A stretch of DNA of 55,092 nt. Origin: Salinimonas profundi (GTDB taxonomy: Bacteria > Pseudomonadota > Gammaproteobacteria > Enterobacterales > Alteromonadaceae). Of the stretch, positions 26,852-37,215 are shown piece after piece. Made by a program: the position numbers and the translations under genes. The notes beneath the pieces were generated by a model. That model was given only the letters and a program-made list of their open reading frames with translations, searched no databases and was not told where the DNA came from. Numbering within the stretch: position 1 is the first letter of the stretch; the number at the start of each line of letters is the position of its first letter. The stretch lies in contig NZ_JABBXD010000002.1 of the NCBI RefSeq assembly GCF_014750655.1, positions 101,896 to 156,987 of the forward strand, read 5' to 3'.

Positions 26852-28249
26852 ATGACGCATGCGCCCGTAGTCGACGTGCTTGCCGGCAAGTACGCTGTTG
26901 GCGAAACGGTGACAGTAAAAGGTTGGGTAAGAACACGCCGAGACTCTAAGGCTGGTCTATCTTTTATTGCACTGCACGATGGAAGTTGCTTTGATCCTGT
27001 GCAGGTTATCGCGTTAAATTCTCTGCCTAATTATGAAGAGGTTCAACGCCTGACAACGGGGTGTTCTGTTGCTGTTAAGGCTAGTGTCAAAGAATCTCAG
27101 GGAACAGGTCAGTCACTTGAGCTGGAAGCTGAATCTGTAGAGGTGCTGGGGTGGGTGGAAAACCCGGATACCTACCCGATGGCGGCAAAACGCCACTCTA
27201 TTGAGTATTTGCGCGAATACGCGCACCTTCGCCCACGCACCAACGTTATAGGTGCGGTGACCCGCGTGCGTAACTGTCTGTCTCAGGCCATCCACCGCTT
27301 TTTCCACGAGCGCGGCTACTTTTGGATCAGCACACCGGTGATCACAGCCAGCGATACTGAAGGGGCCGGCGAGATGTTCCGCGTATCGACATTGGATATG
27401 ATGAATCTGCCGCGCACAGAAAAAGGCGACATTGATTACAAGGAAGATTTCTTCGGCAAAGAAACCTACCTGACAGTATCCGGTCAGCTGAACGTTGAAA
27501 CCTATTGTACGGCGATGTCCAAAGTGTATACCTTTGGCCCTACATTCCGTGCTGAAAACAGCAATACCTCCCGTCACCTTGCCGAGTTCTGGATGATTGA
27601 GCCTGAGGTGGCGTTTGCTGAACTGGCTGATGTCGCGCAACTATCGGAAGATATGCTTAAGTATGTGTGTAAAGCCGTACTGGAAGAACGTGCAGATGAC
27701 ATGGCGTTTTTTGAGCAGCGCATCAATAAAGATGTGGTATCACGTCTTGAAAAGCTGGTCTCATCAGATTTTGTTCGCATGGACTACACTGACGCTATCG
27801 ACATCTTACAAAACTCAGGAAAAGCATTTGAATTCCCGGTTGAGTGGGGTGTGGATCTGTCTTCTGAGCACGAGCGTTATCTGGCAGAAGAGCATGTTGG
27901 TGCGCCTATCATTATGCAAAATTACCCGAAAGACATTAAAGCGTTCTACATGCGCCTGAATGATGACAACAAAACTGTCGCGGCGATGGATGTACTGGCC
28001 CCCGGTATTGGCGAAATTATCGGTGGTTCTCAGCGTGAAGAGCGTCTGGATGTGTTCGATGCACGATTAGAAGAGATGGGGCTGAGCAAAGAAGATTATG
28101 CCTGGTATCGCGATTTGCGTCGTTACGGTACTGTCCCGCACGCGGGTTTCGGCCTGGGCTTTGAACGTCTGGTTGCGTATGTGACGGGCATGCAGAATGT
28201 CAGGGATGTAATTCCTTTCCCTCGCACGCCAGGCAGCGCATCATTCTAA
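26852..28249 (+). CDS. asnS: asparaginyl-tRNA synthetase
   Basis: Class IIb synthetase charging tRNA-Asn. The N-terminal OB fold binds the anticodon ([15 protein letters not shown]). Class II motif 2 is [23 protein letters not shown] and motif 3 is [15 protein letters not shown]. 465 residues matches E. coli. GGAG lies 8 nt before the ATG. Single gene with its own terminator. Confidence 0.97.
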   Translation: MTHAPVVDVLAGKYAVGETVTVKGWVRTRRDSKAGLSFIALHDGSCFDPVQVIALNSLPNYEEVQRLTTGCSVAVKASVKESQGTGQSLELEAESVEVLGWVENPDTYPMAAKRHSIEYLREYAHLRPRTNVIGAVTRVRNCLSQAIHRFFHERGYFWISTPVITASDTEGAGEMFRVSTLDMMNLPRTEKGDIDYKEDFFGKETYLTVSGQLNVETYCTAMSKVYTFGPTFRAENSNTSRHLAEFWMIEPEVAFAELADVAQLSEDMLKYVCKAVLEERADDMAFFEQRINKDVVSRLEKLVSSDFVRMDYTDAIDILQNSGKAFEFPVEWGVDLSSEHERYLAEEHVGAPIIMQNYPKDIKAFYMRLNDDNKTVAAMDVLAPGIGEIIGGSQREERLDVFDARLEEMGLSKEDYAWYRDLRRYGTVPHAGFGLGFERLVAYVTGMQNVRDVIPFPRTPGSASF

Positions 28250-28304
28250 TGCCTGAGCTACCACACTTTTGCTAAATAGTGTGAGTACATAAAACGCCTA
28301 TCTC

Positions 28305-28330
28305 AAAAGCCGGTCATACCGGCTTTTTTT
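28305..28330 (+). terminator. intrinsic terminator of asnS
   Basis: AAAAGCCGGT-CAT-ACCGGCTTTT, a perfect 10-bp stem ending in a run of seven T, 55 bp past the asnS stop. Confidence 0.88.
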
Positions 28331-28508
28331 GTAGCGCCGACAAAGCAAACCAGTAACAAATCACAGCGGAAAACGGCGGTCTGACGGTTGTTTCACGTCA
28401 CTGAACGCACTTAACACAATGATCTTATTGGAGGTTACAACAATATTCTCTATTATTAAGTGTCATCAAGGTGCAATGCGCCCTACCCAATTTAATCGAG
28501 CAACATAA

Positions 28509-29657
28509 ATGCATAACCAGGGGCAGCCCGTAACCATAACCTGTGAGCAGTGTTACACAGATGTGTCGATACCTGCGCTGAACCATTGTCAGCAGGCATT
28601 ATGTCCTACCTGCCATCATGATTTGTTGTCGTTTCGTAATGCTGGCTTTCAGCATAGTCTTGCGTTTGCATTATCAGCACTGCTGTTTTTGGTACTGAGC
28701 CTGCCCTTCAATTTCCTGATTTTTAAAAGCAATGGTCAGCAACACAGTATTCATATCTCCGATGCGCTGAATGTTCTGGTGCAACAGGATTACGTGTCAC
28801 TGGCTGTAATAACCGCACTGGCTATTCTTATCATCCCCTGCATTGTTCTGATTGGAATTGTATTTCTTTGTACCGGTTATCTGGCCAATCGCCGCGCGCC
28901 TTCATCCCGCCAATGGTATAAAACCGTGAAGATACTAAGTCAGTGGAGCATGGCGGAGGTCTTTATGGTCGGCACCCTGGTGAGCCTGATTAAAGTGACC
29001 AGTATGGCTGAGGTCAGTTTTGGCCTGTCTTTTTTTGCTTTTATAGGCTTTGCCGGATGCCTGACGATGAGTCTGGTAAACTTTGACAAAAACAGGCTGG
29101 GGTTGTGGTTGTATAAAGGCCGGTTGCCCAAACCGGAACCGGTTACAAGAGATACCGCCGCCATAAGCATCCAGCGCACCTGGGCGTTACTTCTGGCCGC
29201 CACCGTGCTTTATATTCCGGCTAACACCCTGCCTATTATGCATACCCAATTATTTGGCAATGATGAGCCAAGCACAATCATAGGGGGGGTCATTACCTTG
29301 TGGCAATCTGGTTCATATCCGGTAGCATTGGTGATACTTATTGCCAGCGTGATTGTGCCGATAGGAAAAATCGCGATTCTGAGCTGGCTCAACTTTACTG
29401 TTCAGCATCAACACTCGAGGGGTAAGCGTACCCGAGCCCGCTTTTACCGGCTCACCGAAGCAATCGGGCGCTGGTCTATGATCGATGTGTTTGTAGTTGC
29501 GATTCTGGTCGGACTCATTCGCCTTGGCAATACAATTTCCGTCTACCCCGGCCCCGCCGCTCTGGCATTTTGCGCTGTGGTTTTTGTGACGATGATAGCG
29601 GCTATTACCTTTGATAGCAGACTGATATGGATAAACAGGAAAGCATTAAATGACTGA
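28509..29657 (+). CDS. pqiA: PqiA/LetA-family inner-membrane protein
   Basis: 382-residue partner of the MCE tunnel protein encoded next, thought to supply lipids to or from it in intermembrane transport. It is built of two homologous halves, each with a cluster of four membrane segments. The N-terminal zinc-ribbon-like head has CEQC and CPTC. The equivalent head of the second half has lost its Cys pairs (only charged residues between KGRLPKP and TWALLL), unlike E. coli PqiA as I know it. The gene overlaps pqiB by 8 bp. Confidence 0.88.
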   Translation: MHNQGQPVTITCEQCYTDVSIPALNHCQQALCPTCHHDLLSFRNAGFQHSLAFALSALLFLVLSLPFNFLIFKSNGQQHSIHISDALNVLVQQDYVSLAVITALAILIIPCIVLIGIVFLCTGYLANRRAPSSRQWYKTVKILSQWSMAEVFMVGTLVSLIKVTSMAEVSFGLSFFAFIGFAGCLTMSLVNFDKNRLGLWLYKGRLPKPEPVTRDTAAISIQRTWALLLAATVLYIPANTLPIMHTQLFGNDEPSTIIGGVITLWQSGSYPVALVILIASVIVPIGKIAILSWLNFTVQHQHSRGKRTRARFYRLTEAIGRWSMIDVFVVAILVGLIRLGNTISVYPGPAALAFCAVVFVTMIAAITFDSRLIWINRKALND

Positions 29658-31293
29658 AAAGGCGCATGTGAAATCAACCCGCCGCATATCGAAAATATGG
29701 CTGGTGCCGATTTTCGTTATCCTTGTAGGAGGGTGGATGGTCTACACACAGTGGCGCGACCAGGGCCCGCTTATCACCATTGAGCTAAAATCCGCATCGG
29801 GTATTGAAGTCAACAAGACGCCAATCAAAGTCCGTGATGTTGATGTAGGACAGGTCAAAAAGATTGAGCTTAAGCCCGGGCTTGACGGCGTATTAGTGAC
29901 AGCGCGCATGGAAGCTAGTGCAGCGCGATTGCTTACCGACAAAACGCAGTTTTGGGTAGTATCCCCACGCATCAGCTTTTCCGAGGTTTCCGGCCTTAAT
30001 ACTCTTATATCGGGCAGCTATATTGCAATGTCAGCCAATGATGAGGGCAATGAAGAACGACAATTTGTGGCACTTGAGCGGGCGCCGGCCACGCCCGTGG
30101 GCACGCCCGGCCTTCACCTGACGTTGAAAAGCGATGACCGTTTCGCCTATAAAACCGGCGACCCCATCATCTACAAAGGCTTTAAGGTAGGTGAATTTGA
30201 AGAATCTGAGTTTAATATTGAAGAGCGCCAGGTGTATTACTCGGCGTTTATTGAAGCGCCGTATCATAAACTGATCACCAGTAACACACGGTTCTGGAAT
30301 GCCAGCGGCGTGAAGCTGCATCTAAGTTCCAGTGGTGTTGAGATCGAGACAGGCAGTCTGGAGACGCTACTTGCCAACGGCATCACTTTTGGTATCCCTG
30401 AAGACTCGCCGCCTGGCGAGCGCATCACCGGTGAATCCAGTTTCAGTATTTATGAAGATGAATCTGCAGCTTATAACACCCGCTATAAAATCGCCGCTGA
30501 GTACGTACTACTGATTGACGAAACCGTCAGAGGACTGACGGTAGGTGCACCGGTGGAGTATCGTGGCATTGAGATTGGTGAGGTCAGTCGTATCAACGCT
30601 ACCGATATTGCAGGTGGTAATATTCTGGACGAAGATTATCCCATTCCGGTGATTATAAAAATTTATCCGGGCAAGGTGCGCCAGCAGGATAATCAGGAAA
30701 GTCTGGAGTTTGTTAAACAGACCTTGCGTGGCTGGGTCGAGCGCGACCTGCGCGCCACACTGCGTATGGGAAATGTGCTCACCGGCGGCTTATATGTTGA
30801 TCTGCATCATGCCCAGAAGATCAGTCAGACCAGCATGAAAACCATTAACGGCTTTGAGGTTATCCCCACGGTCTCTAATGAGTTCACGCAAATAACCCAA
30901 AAAGCAGATGCTATTCTGGATAAAATTAATCAGTTACCTTTAGATACACTGGTTGGAGATACGCGCAAGGTCATTGAGGACATGCAAGCCGCAGCCAACG
31001 CGCTTGAGGAAACCAGCAACAATGTCGGTGTAGTCTTGGAAGATCTGGACACCAAAGCGCTGAACCGTAACCTGAATCAGGTACTTACCGATGTCTCAAC
31101 GCTACTTAAAAATTACTCTGAAGGCGGTCTGAGTCAGGGTGAGATCCAGGAAACAGTTGATGCCATGCAGGAAACGCTGAGAAATCTGCAGCCGCTGCTT
31201 CTTCAACTGAATCAGCGTCCCAGTAGCTTTATATTTCCCAACAACAGTGGCACCGATCGTCAGCCTAAAGCGAAATCAGGAGAGCGCGAATAA
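29650..31293 (+). CDS. pqiB: PqiB-type MCE protein, intermembrane lipid transport tunnel
   Basis: 547 residues, almost the length of E. coli PqiB. One N-terminal membrane anchor (about 15-33, IWLVPIFVILVGGWMV) precedes three MCE domains in tandem, starting near residues 42, 155 and 285 (for example VEYRGIEIGEVSRI). A C-terminal amphipathic, coiled-coil-like region (about 410-530) would form the needle spanning the periplasm. It is sandwiched between and overlaps both pqiA and pqiC. Confidence 0.92.
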   Translation: MTEKAHVKSTRRISKIWLVPIFVILVGGWMVYTQWRDQGPLITIELKSASGIEVNKTPIKVRDVDVGQVKKIELKPGLDGVLVTARMEASAARLLTDKTQFWVVSPRISFSEVSGLNTLISGSYIAMSANDEGNEERQFVALERAPATPVGTPGLHLTLKSDDRFAYKTGDPIIYKGFKVGEFEESEFNIEERQVYYSAFIEAPYHKLITSNTRFWNASGVKLHLSSSGVEIETGSLETLLANGITFGIPEDSPPGERITGESSFSIYEDESAAYNTRYKIAAEYVLLIDETVRGLTVGAPVEYRGIEIGEVSRINATDIAGGNILDEDYPIPVIIKIYPGKVRQQDNQESLEFVKQTLRGWVERDLRATLRMGNVLTGGLYVDLHHAQKISQTSMKTINGFEVIPTVSNEFTQITQKADAILDKINQLPLDTLVGDTRKVIEDMQAAANALEETSNNVGVVLEDLDTKALNRNLNQVLTDVSTLLKNYSEGGLSQGEIQETVDAMQETLRNLQPLLLQLNQRPSSFIFPNNSGTDRQPKAKSGERE

Positions 31294-31886
31294 TGATAAA
31301 ATCAGGTTTACTGATAGCAGGTCTTATATTGTTAGCCGGGTGCGCCTCAGAGCCGGTATCGCTGAACTACTATTTACTTCACTCACCGGCAACCGAAGAG
31401 GCGGCATCAAAGGAGATTACCGGCAGATTACGTATTGATAAAATCAAATTACCTGATTATCTCAAGCAACGTGGTCTTGCCATGCAAACCGGCCCCACTA
31501 CGATATTGTTTTCATCTCAGCATGTCTGGGCAGAACCACTGGCTGGCGATTTTTTGCAGACCCTGTCGGCCAATTTATGGCAAGACCAGGGCATTGAGGT
31601 TTTCTCCCAGAATATCTACGACAAAGCCCAAACCACCGGTGTAACGCTGGTCATCGACGACTTTATTGCCACACACAAGGGATTTGTGGTGCTGAAAGGT
31701 CAGTACTGGCTGTTTCCTGATGATGGCGAGCCGGTCAGCAAGCGGTTTTTCCTGCGCGCTGACCAGCAGCAGGATGGTTTTGAGCATACCGTGGAGCAAA
31801 TGCGCGAACTTATTGCACAACTGGCTGCAGAGATGGCAAACGAAACCGCTCAGCTGAAAATATCTGAAGAACCACAAAATCAGTAA
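31293..31886 (+). CDS. pqiC: PqiC-type outer-membrane lipoprotein
   Basis: 197-residue lipoprotein with lipobox LLAGC at residue 17 and the ABC-type transport auxiliary fold (SLNYYLLHSP; HVWAEPLAGDFLQTL). It docks the PqiB needle at the outer membrane. The start overlaps the pqiB stop (TAATG). It ends the operon; the RND genes start 107 bp on and may have their own promoter. Confidence 0.88.
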   Translation: MIKSGLLIAGLILLAGCASEPVSLNYYLLHSPATEEAASKEITGRLRIDKIKLPDYLKQRGLAMQTGPTTILFSSQHVWAEPLAGDFLQTLSANLWQDQGIEVFSQNIYDKAQTTGVTLVIDDFIATHKGFVVLKGQYWLFPDDGEPVSKRFFLRADQQQDGFEHTVEQMRELIAQLAAEMANETAQLKISEEPQNQ

Positions 31887-31993
31887 ACCACATTCGTGTT
31901 AAGTGCTGTTTAATATATCGTTACATTTGTACAAGGTTTGTCTTATCATTCAGGAGTAGTATAGGGACAAACCTTCGATAGAAGCGATACAAC

Positions 31994-33139
31994 ATGAAAT
32001 GGTTAAAAGTACTCGCCCCGGTAGGGGTTATTCTTGTTGGTATAGCGGCCACCTATGGCGTTGTGGCTACCGCACCAGAAGAAAAAAGCAGTGAACAGGT
32101 AGACACACGGCCTTTGGTCACCGTGGATACACTTTCTCCCCAGAATCATACCGTAACACTGACATCTTATGGAGAAGTCACACCACTGGAAACAACACAA
32201 CTGGCCGCCCAGGTGGCTGGTGAGGTGATTCAGTGGAGTGAGGGGTTTATTCATGGCGGACTGGTCCGTCGCGGCGATACACTCTTTACCATTGAAAAAG
32301 ATGCTTACGAAGCTGCTTTGCTGCAGGCAGAAGCTAATCTGAGTGCCGCCCAGGCACAGCTTATTCAGGAAAAGGCACAGGCAAGGGTCGCCGAACAGGA
32401 AGCCAGGCTGATGCCTGACACCCAGGTCACCGAGCTTTATTTGCGCAAACCACAGCTGCTAAGCGCACAGGCATCAGTGAAATCTGCTGAAGCAATGCTT
32501 AAAATAGCGCAGCGGGATCTGGAAAATTGCGAGGTAAAAGCGCCCTACGATGCACTGGTAGTGTCGCGCGAAATTGGTGTGGGCGATTATGTGTCGCCGG
32601 GCACGCTGGCCGCCACCATCCATAATATTGAAACGGCAGAAGTCACCTTCCCCATCGCCGGCTTCGACAGACATTTGTTACCCGAAAACCTTAGCCGACT
32701 TGCCGTAAAAGTGTCTACGGATGCCCGCCAGGCGTCCGTTATTGAGGGCTATATCCACCGCGACTCCGGTGTGGTAGATGCTGCCACACGCCTGTCTCAC
32801 CTGGTGCTTCGCATTGACGACCCTTACGGCATTGATAGCAACACGCAGAAAGTAAAATTTGGCAGTTACGTCAATATTTCGTTTAAAGGACGCACACTCA
32901 AAGATGTCTACCGTATCCCCCAGGAATTGGTGACCAACAACCGTATCTGGTTGATGGACAGTGACCAAAAACTGGTCCCAAAAAAGGTTGAGGTGGTGCA
33001 TGAAAGTGGTAAACATTTTTATATCCGCGCCGATCTTGCCAACGCAAATGTGGTTATGACACTGCCGGAGTATCCGCAGCCGGGGATGGAAGTCAGAGTT
33101 GCCCGGGATAGCGATCACCTTGTCGCGCAAAAGCAGTAG
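31994..33139 (+). CDS. RND efflux periplasmic adaptor (membrane fusion protein)
   Basis: 381 residues. An N-terminal membrane anchor or uncleaved signal (about 5-25) is followed by the split lipoyl domain (AAQVAGEVIQWSEGF and CEVKAPYDALVVSREIGVGDYV), an alpha-hairpin between them (about 100-180), and beta-barrel and membrane-proximal domains. It links the inner-membrane pump to a TolC-like channel, which is not encoded here. It is 12 bp upstream of the pump gene. No lipobox cysteine is present. Confidence 0.92.
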   Translation: MKWLKVLAPVGVILVGIAATYGVVATAPEEKSSEQVDTRPLVTVDTLSPQNHTVTLTSYGEVTPLETTQLAAQVAGEVIQWSEGFIHGGLVRRGDTLFTIEKDAYEAALLQAEANLSAAQAQLIQEKAQARVAEQEARLMPDTQVTELYLRKPQLLSAQASVKSAEAMLKIAQRDLENCEVKAPYDALVVSREIGVGDYVSPGTLAATIHNIETAEVTFPIAGFDRHLLPENLSRLAVKVSTDARQASVIEGYIHRDSGVVDAATRLSHLVLRIDDPYGIDSNTQKVKFGSYVNISFKGRTLKDVYRIPQELVTNNRIWLMDSDQKLVPKKVEVVHESGKHFYIRADLANANVVMTLPEYPQPGMEVRVARDSDHLVAQKQ

Positions 33140-33151
33140 AGGGCCAGCATC

Positions 33152-36100
33152 ATGACTATGCCAGTTGACACGCATCGCGGCCTTATCGCCTGGTTTGCCA
33201 GAAACTCCGTGGCGGCCAATTTGTTAATGGGATTCATTTTGCTGATGGGACTTATCAGCTTTATGAGTATCCAGCGGCAAATGTTCCCTAATATAGAGCT
33301 CAATTACATCACCATTTCTGCCCAGTATCCGGGCGCTTCTCCCCAGGAAATTGAAGAAAGTATCCTTATCAAAGTGGAAGAAGCTATTAAAGATGTCACC
33401 GAGATTGAACAGGTGGTATCACGGGCCTTTCGAAACTCAGGCACGGTAACGCTGGAGATTGATAAGAAAGCCGAGTTGACCGACGTTCTGGACAAGGTAA
33501 AATTTCGGGTTGATGGCATTGCTACTTTTCCTGCGGGCATGGAGCCGGTCAATATTTCGCAGCAGGAATTTGAGCAAAATGTGATTGAGATGCCGCTGGT
33601 GGGTGATGTCCCGCTTAGCGAGCTGAAGCCGCTGGCCAAAGAAATTGAAGATGAGCTGCTGCAGCTAGGTTCTGTGTCACTGGTTGATGTCGGCGATCCG
33701 GATGATGAGATTGCCATTGAAATACTTCCGGATATGTTGCGCAAATACAATCTTACGATTGCAGATGTCAGCCGCGCGATCCGCGATTATTCGGCCAATA
33801 TTTCCGCCGGACAATTACGTACTGAAGCGGGCCTGATTTCTGTTCGGGTGGAAAATCAATACTATCGTGGCAGCGATTTTGCGCAGATCCCGGTTAAGAT
33901 CGGTCAGAATGGCGCCAAAGTACTGCTTTCTGATGTTGCCACTATCACCGATGGCTTCACTGAAGGTGAATGGTATTTCAGTTATTCGGGCAAAAACTCC
34001 ATCTATATGGCAGTAAAGGCCACCCGCACGCAGGATATGGTGCCGGTGGCAGAAACGGTAAAAAACTATATCGAGAGCAAAAATAAAACATTGCCAGACG
34101 GCATAGAGCTCAAAGTTCTGGTGGATATGACCTATTATCTGAACGCCCGTCTGGAGATGATGCTGATGAACCTGGCTGAAGGGGCACTGTTAGTAGCACT
34201 TCTTCTGACACTGTTCCTGCGATTCAGGCTAGCGTTCTGGGTTATGCTTGGCCTGCCCATCTGCTTTCTTGGTGCCTTCATGCTCATGCCTTTATTTGGT
34301 GTGACTGTAAACATTCTCTCACTGTTTGCTTTTATCATGGTGCTGGGGATTGTTGTCGATGATGCTATTGTCATTGGTGAAAGCGCGTATACAGAAGTAG
34401 AGAGTAAGGGCGGTGGTGTAGATAATGTGATCCGGGGTGCCAAACGTGTTGCGACTCCCGCCACTTTCGGGGTACTGACCACCATTGCGGTATTTGCCCC
34501 CTTCACACTAAGTAGTGGCCCGGAAGGTGCGTTTTTCTACAACATCGCGGTAGTTGTTATCCTTTGCCTGGCATTCAGCCTTATAGAGTCAAAGCTTATT
34601 CTGCCTGCGCATATTGCACATACCAAATTCCCGCCTGTGAAACAGGATTCATGGCGCGCGCGTTTTAATCATCGTTTTAACGGCTTTGTGCACGGCCCCT
34701 ATAAACGGCTCGTGGAGAAAGCCACCCGCTGGCGCTACAGTGTGTTGGCATTGTTTTTTGTGGTATTGATGATCAGTGTCGGCCTCATCATGGCTAATTA
34801 TGTGCGCAGCGTGCCCAACCCCAAAGTGCCGCACGACTTTCCGCAAATACGCATTGAAATGAACGAAACCGCTTCCGACAGAGCGGTGATTGATGCGCTG
34901 AAAATTATTGAACAGACAATCTGGGACGTGGACGCCAGGATCAAACAGGAAACCGGCGCCAACATGGTGCGCGATATTCTGGCTTTCAATCAGGAAAGAA
35001 CATCCGGACGGGTTGTCGCGCCTCTGGTGGATGAAGATGCCCGCCCCTTTGATACATTTGAATTAGCCAGACGCTGGCGTGAAGCCATGCCCGAAATTCC
35101 CGGCATGAAATCCTTCAGCGTCGCTGATGATGTTAACAGTGGTGGCGACGACGGCGAATTTGGCTTCTTACTTTACGGCGCGGACATTGATGAACTTAAT
35201 GCTGCCGGCCGGGCCTTTATTGCCATGTTGCAGCAGCAGAAAGGGCTGTACGATATCAGCTCAACGATCGATCCTGACAGTAAAGAAGTTCAGATGACGC
35301 TGCGTCCTGTAGCTTACGATCTTGGTATAACGCTGTCTGACATTGCCAATCAGGTAGGCGCAGGGTTTTACGGAGGCGAGGCGCAGCGTGTTATCCGCGG
35401 CGATGAGGAAGTACGCGTGATGGTGCGCTACCCGCAGCTGACTCGTGAACAGTTTTCTGAACTGAAATATTCGGTGATCAAAACCCCGGCCGGCCAGGAT
35501 GTCATGCTCGGTGATGTGGTCAATCTGGTCGAATCACCAGGCATCAGCTATATACGCCGAGAGGAAGGCTATCGCAGTGTATATGTCTGGGGGTCTATTG
35601 ATGAAGAGGCCGTCGAGCCGGATGCGGTGATTGAAGACGTTAACAAAACCCACATGCCGAAGCTCAAAGAAGATTATCCTTCAGTCTTAACGCAACTGGG
35701 CGGCGATATTGAAGAGCAACAGGCACAGCGTAATGAACAACAGATGTTCTTTTATGCTGCGATGATCATGGTCTACGTGTTACTCGCGGTTCCGCTGAAA
35801 AGCTACGGGCAACCGCTGATTATCATGTCAGTTATTCCATTTAGCATGACCGGCGCCATATGGGGGCACTTCCTGTTAGGGCTCGATCTGTCGATGATGT
35901 CATTTTTTGGCATTATTGCGGCGGCCGGTGTCGTTATCAACGACTCGCTGGTGATGACCGATTATGTCAATCAGGCCCGCCGTGAAGGGTTTAGTATCGC
36001 AGAATCGGTTACCCGTGCCAGTACGGCCCGTTTCAGAGCCATTACGCTGACCTCTATTACGACCTTTGCGGGTGTACTCCCCATCCTGTTTGAGACCAGC

Positions 36101-36304
36101 CTGCAGGCCGCTTTTGTTATACCCATGGCTGCAGCGCTGGGTTTTGCGGTAATGTACGCAACCCTGGTCACGCTGATTCTGGTGCCCTGCCTGTACATGA
36201 TACTTGAAGATGTAAAAGGCGTGATGAAACGACTGATAAACCGGCTGCGTAGAAAACATAACAATGGAGAACAAGATACTGCGCCATCAACGCAGCACTC
36301 CTGA
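33152..36304 (+). CDS. RND efflux pump, inner-membrane component (AcrB superfamily)
   Basis: 1050 residues with twelve membrane segments and two large periplasmic loops. The proton-relay Asp pair is in GIVVDDAIVIGES (TM4). The TM10 relay region is VVINDSLVMTDYVNQ, which differs from the NAILIVEFA form of AcrB and is more like the less-studied HAE branch. GAGGG lies 8 nt upstream of the ATG. With its adaptor it expels amphipathic compounds; substrates cannot be read from sequence. A terminator closes the unit. Confidence 0.93.
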   Translation: MTMPVDTHRGLIAWFARNSVAANLLMGFILLMGLISFMSIQRQMFPNIELNYITISAQYPGASPQEIEESILIKVEEAIKDVTEIEQVVSRAFRNSGTVTLEIDKKAELTDVLDKVKFRVDGIATFPAGMEPVNISQQEFEQNVIEMPLVGDVPLSELKPLAKEIEDELLQLGSVSLVDVGDPDDEIAIEILPDMLRKYNLTIADVSRAIRDYSANISAGQLRTEAGLISVRVENQYYRGSDFAQIPVKIGQNGAKVLLSDVATITDGFTEGEWYFSYSGKNSIYMAVKATRTQDMVPVAETVKNYIESKNKTLPDGIELKVLVDMTYYLNARLEMMLMNLAEGALLVALLLTLFLRFRLAFWVMLGLPICFLGAFMLMPLFGVTVNILSLFAFIMVLGIVVDDAIVIGESAYTEVESKGGGVDNVIRGAKRVATPATFGVLTTIAVFAPFTLSSGPEGAFFYNIAVVVILCLAFSLIESKLILPAHIAHTKFPPVKQDSWRARFNHRFNGFVHGPYKRLVEKATRWRYSVLALFFVVLMISVGLIMANYVRSVPNPKVPHDFPQIRIEMNETASDRAVIDALKIIEQTIWDVDARIKQETGANMVRDILAFNQERTSGRVVAPLVDEDARPFDTFELARRWREAMPEIPGMKSFSVADDVNSGGDDGEFGFLLYGADIDELNAAGRAFIAMLQQQKGLYDISSTIDPDSKEVQMTLRPVAYDLGITLSDIANQVGAGFYGGEAQRVIRGDEEVRVMVRYPQLTREQFSELKYSVIKTPAGQDVMLGDVVNLVESPGISYIRREEGYRSVYVWGSIDEEAVEPDAVIEDVNKTHMPKLKEDYPSVLTQLGGDIEEQQAQRNEQQMFFYAAMIMVYVLLAVPLKSYGQPLIIMSVIPFSMTGAIWGHFLLGLDLSMMSFFGIIAAAGVVINDSLVMTDYVNQARREGFSIAESVTRASTARFRAITLTSITTFAGVLPILFETSLQAAFVIPMAAALGFAVMYATLVTLILVPCLYMILEDVKGVMKRLINRLRRKHNNGEQDTAPSTQHS

Positions 36305-36356
36305 AAACTCTGCTGGTAACCGTCGCTTATCTTCTCATTAGGCTGTGGTGACATTA

Positions 36357-36390
36357 AAAAGCCCCCTTTCACTTAAGGGGGCTTTTATTT
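36357..36390 (+). terminator. intrinsic terminator after the RND operon
   Basis: AAAAGCCCCCTT-TCACTT-AAGGGGGCTTTT, a perfect 12-bp stem followed by ATTT. It is symmetrical enough to work in both directions. Confidence 0.85.
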
Positions 36391-36469
36391 ACTTAGCCGC
36401 ATCGCGCTGCTTTTCTGGTTTGTAAAATGGTAGGCTTTGGTTATTAAAACTGTAAGGAAATCGTAAAAC

Positions 36470-36955
36470 ATGAATAACTACACAATCCGGCCTGCCGAGC
36501 AGGCCGACGCCTCGCTGATTCTCAATTTCATTATAGAGCTGGCCCGTTATGAAAAGGCCGAAGATGAAGTTGAAGCCAGCGAACAGGATATCAGGAACAC
36601 GTTGTTCGGGGACAACGCCACATCGCACTGCCTGATTTGTGAAAGTGATGACGGGCATCCTGTGGGCTTCGCTGTGTATTTTTATAACTATTCAACCTGG
36701 CAGGGACAAAATGGCCTGTATCTGGAAGACTTGTTTGTCAGTACCGATGAGCGTGGTAAAGGTGCGGGCACCGCGCTATTAAAATTCCTGGCGCAACATG
36801 CTATTGAACACAACTGTGGTCGTTTCGAATGGAGCGTACTGGACTGGAACAAACCGGCTATCGACTTCTATGAGTCCATCGGAGCGAAACCTAAAAGTGA
36901 ATGGCTGGGTTATCGATTAAGCGGTGACGCCCTGACAAAGTTCGCGAACAGCTAA
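36470..36955 (+). CDS. SSAT-like GNAT acetyltransferase (polyamine/thialysine type)
   Basis: 161 residues. The pattern IRPAEQADASLILNFI, FYNYSTWQGQNGLYLEDLFV, RGKGAGTALL and LDWNKPAIDFYESIGA follows the spermidine/spermine N1-acetyltransferase family including its YLEDLFV signature. It moves acetyl from acetyl-CoA to a polyamine or lysine analogue; bacterial members vary in substrate. AAGGA lies upstream of the ATG. Single gene. Confidence 0.87.
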   Translation: MNNYTIRPAEQADASLILNFIIELARYEKAEDEVEASEQDIRNTLFGDNATSHCLICESDDGHPVGFAVYFYNYSTWQGQNGLYLEDLFVSTDERGKGAGTALLKFLAQHAIEHNCGRFEWSVLDWNKPAIDFYESIGAKPKSEWLGYRLSGDALTKFANS

Positions 36956-37215
36956 TACTTTCCCCTTCGTCACAGGCTGATGGCATTGTTCATCAGCCTT
37001 ACTCCCGCTTATCTTAGCTGGACACACCCGGTTACAATCTACTGCACCTTACAGCAAGTACCGAATATCATAGTTATTTACATCCTCACGCCACTAAGAC
37101 AGGATAAAGACACCGATTACTACGGCTAGTCTGATTGAGCAGCATAGTCTGCGTGCTAAAGTAATCCGCCTACAACAGAACAACTGACCATAAAGTCAGT
37201 GATATGGAGAGATGA

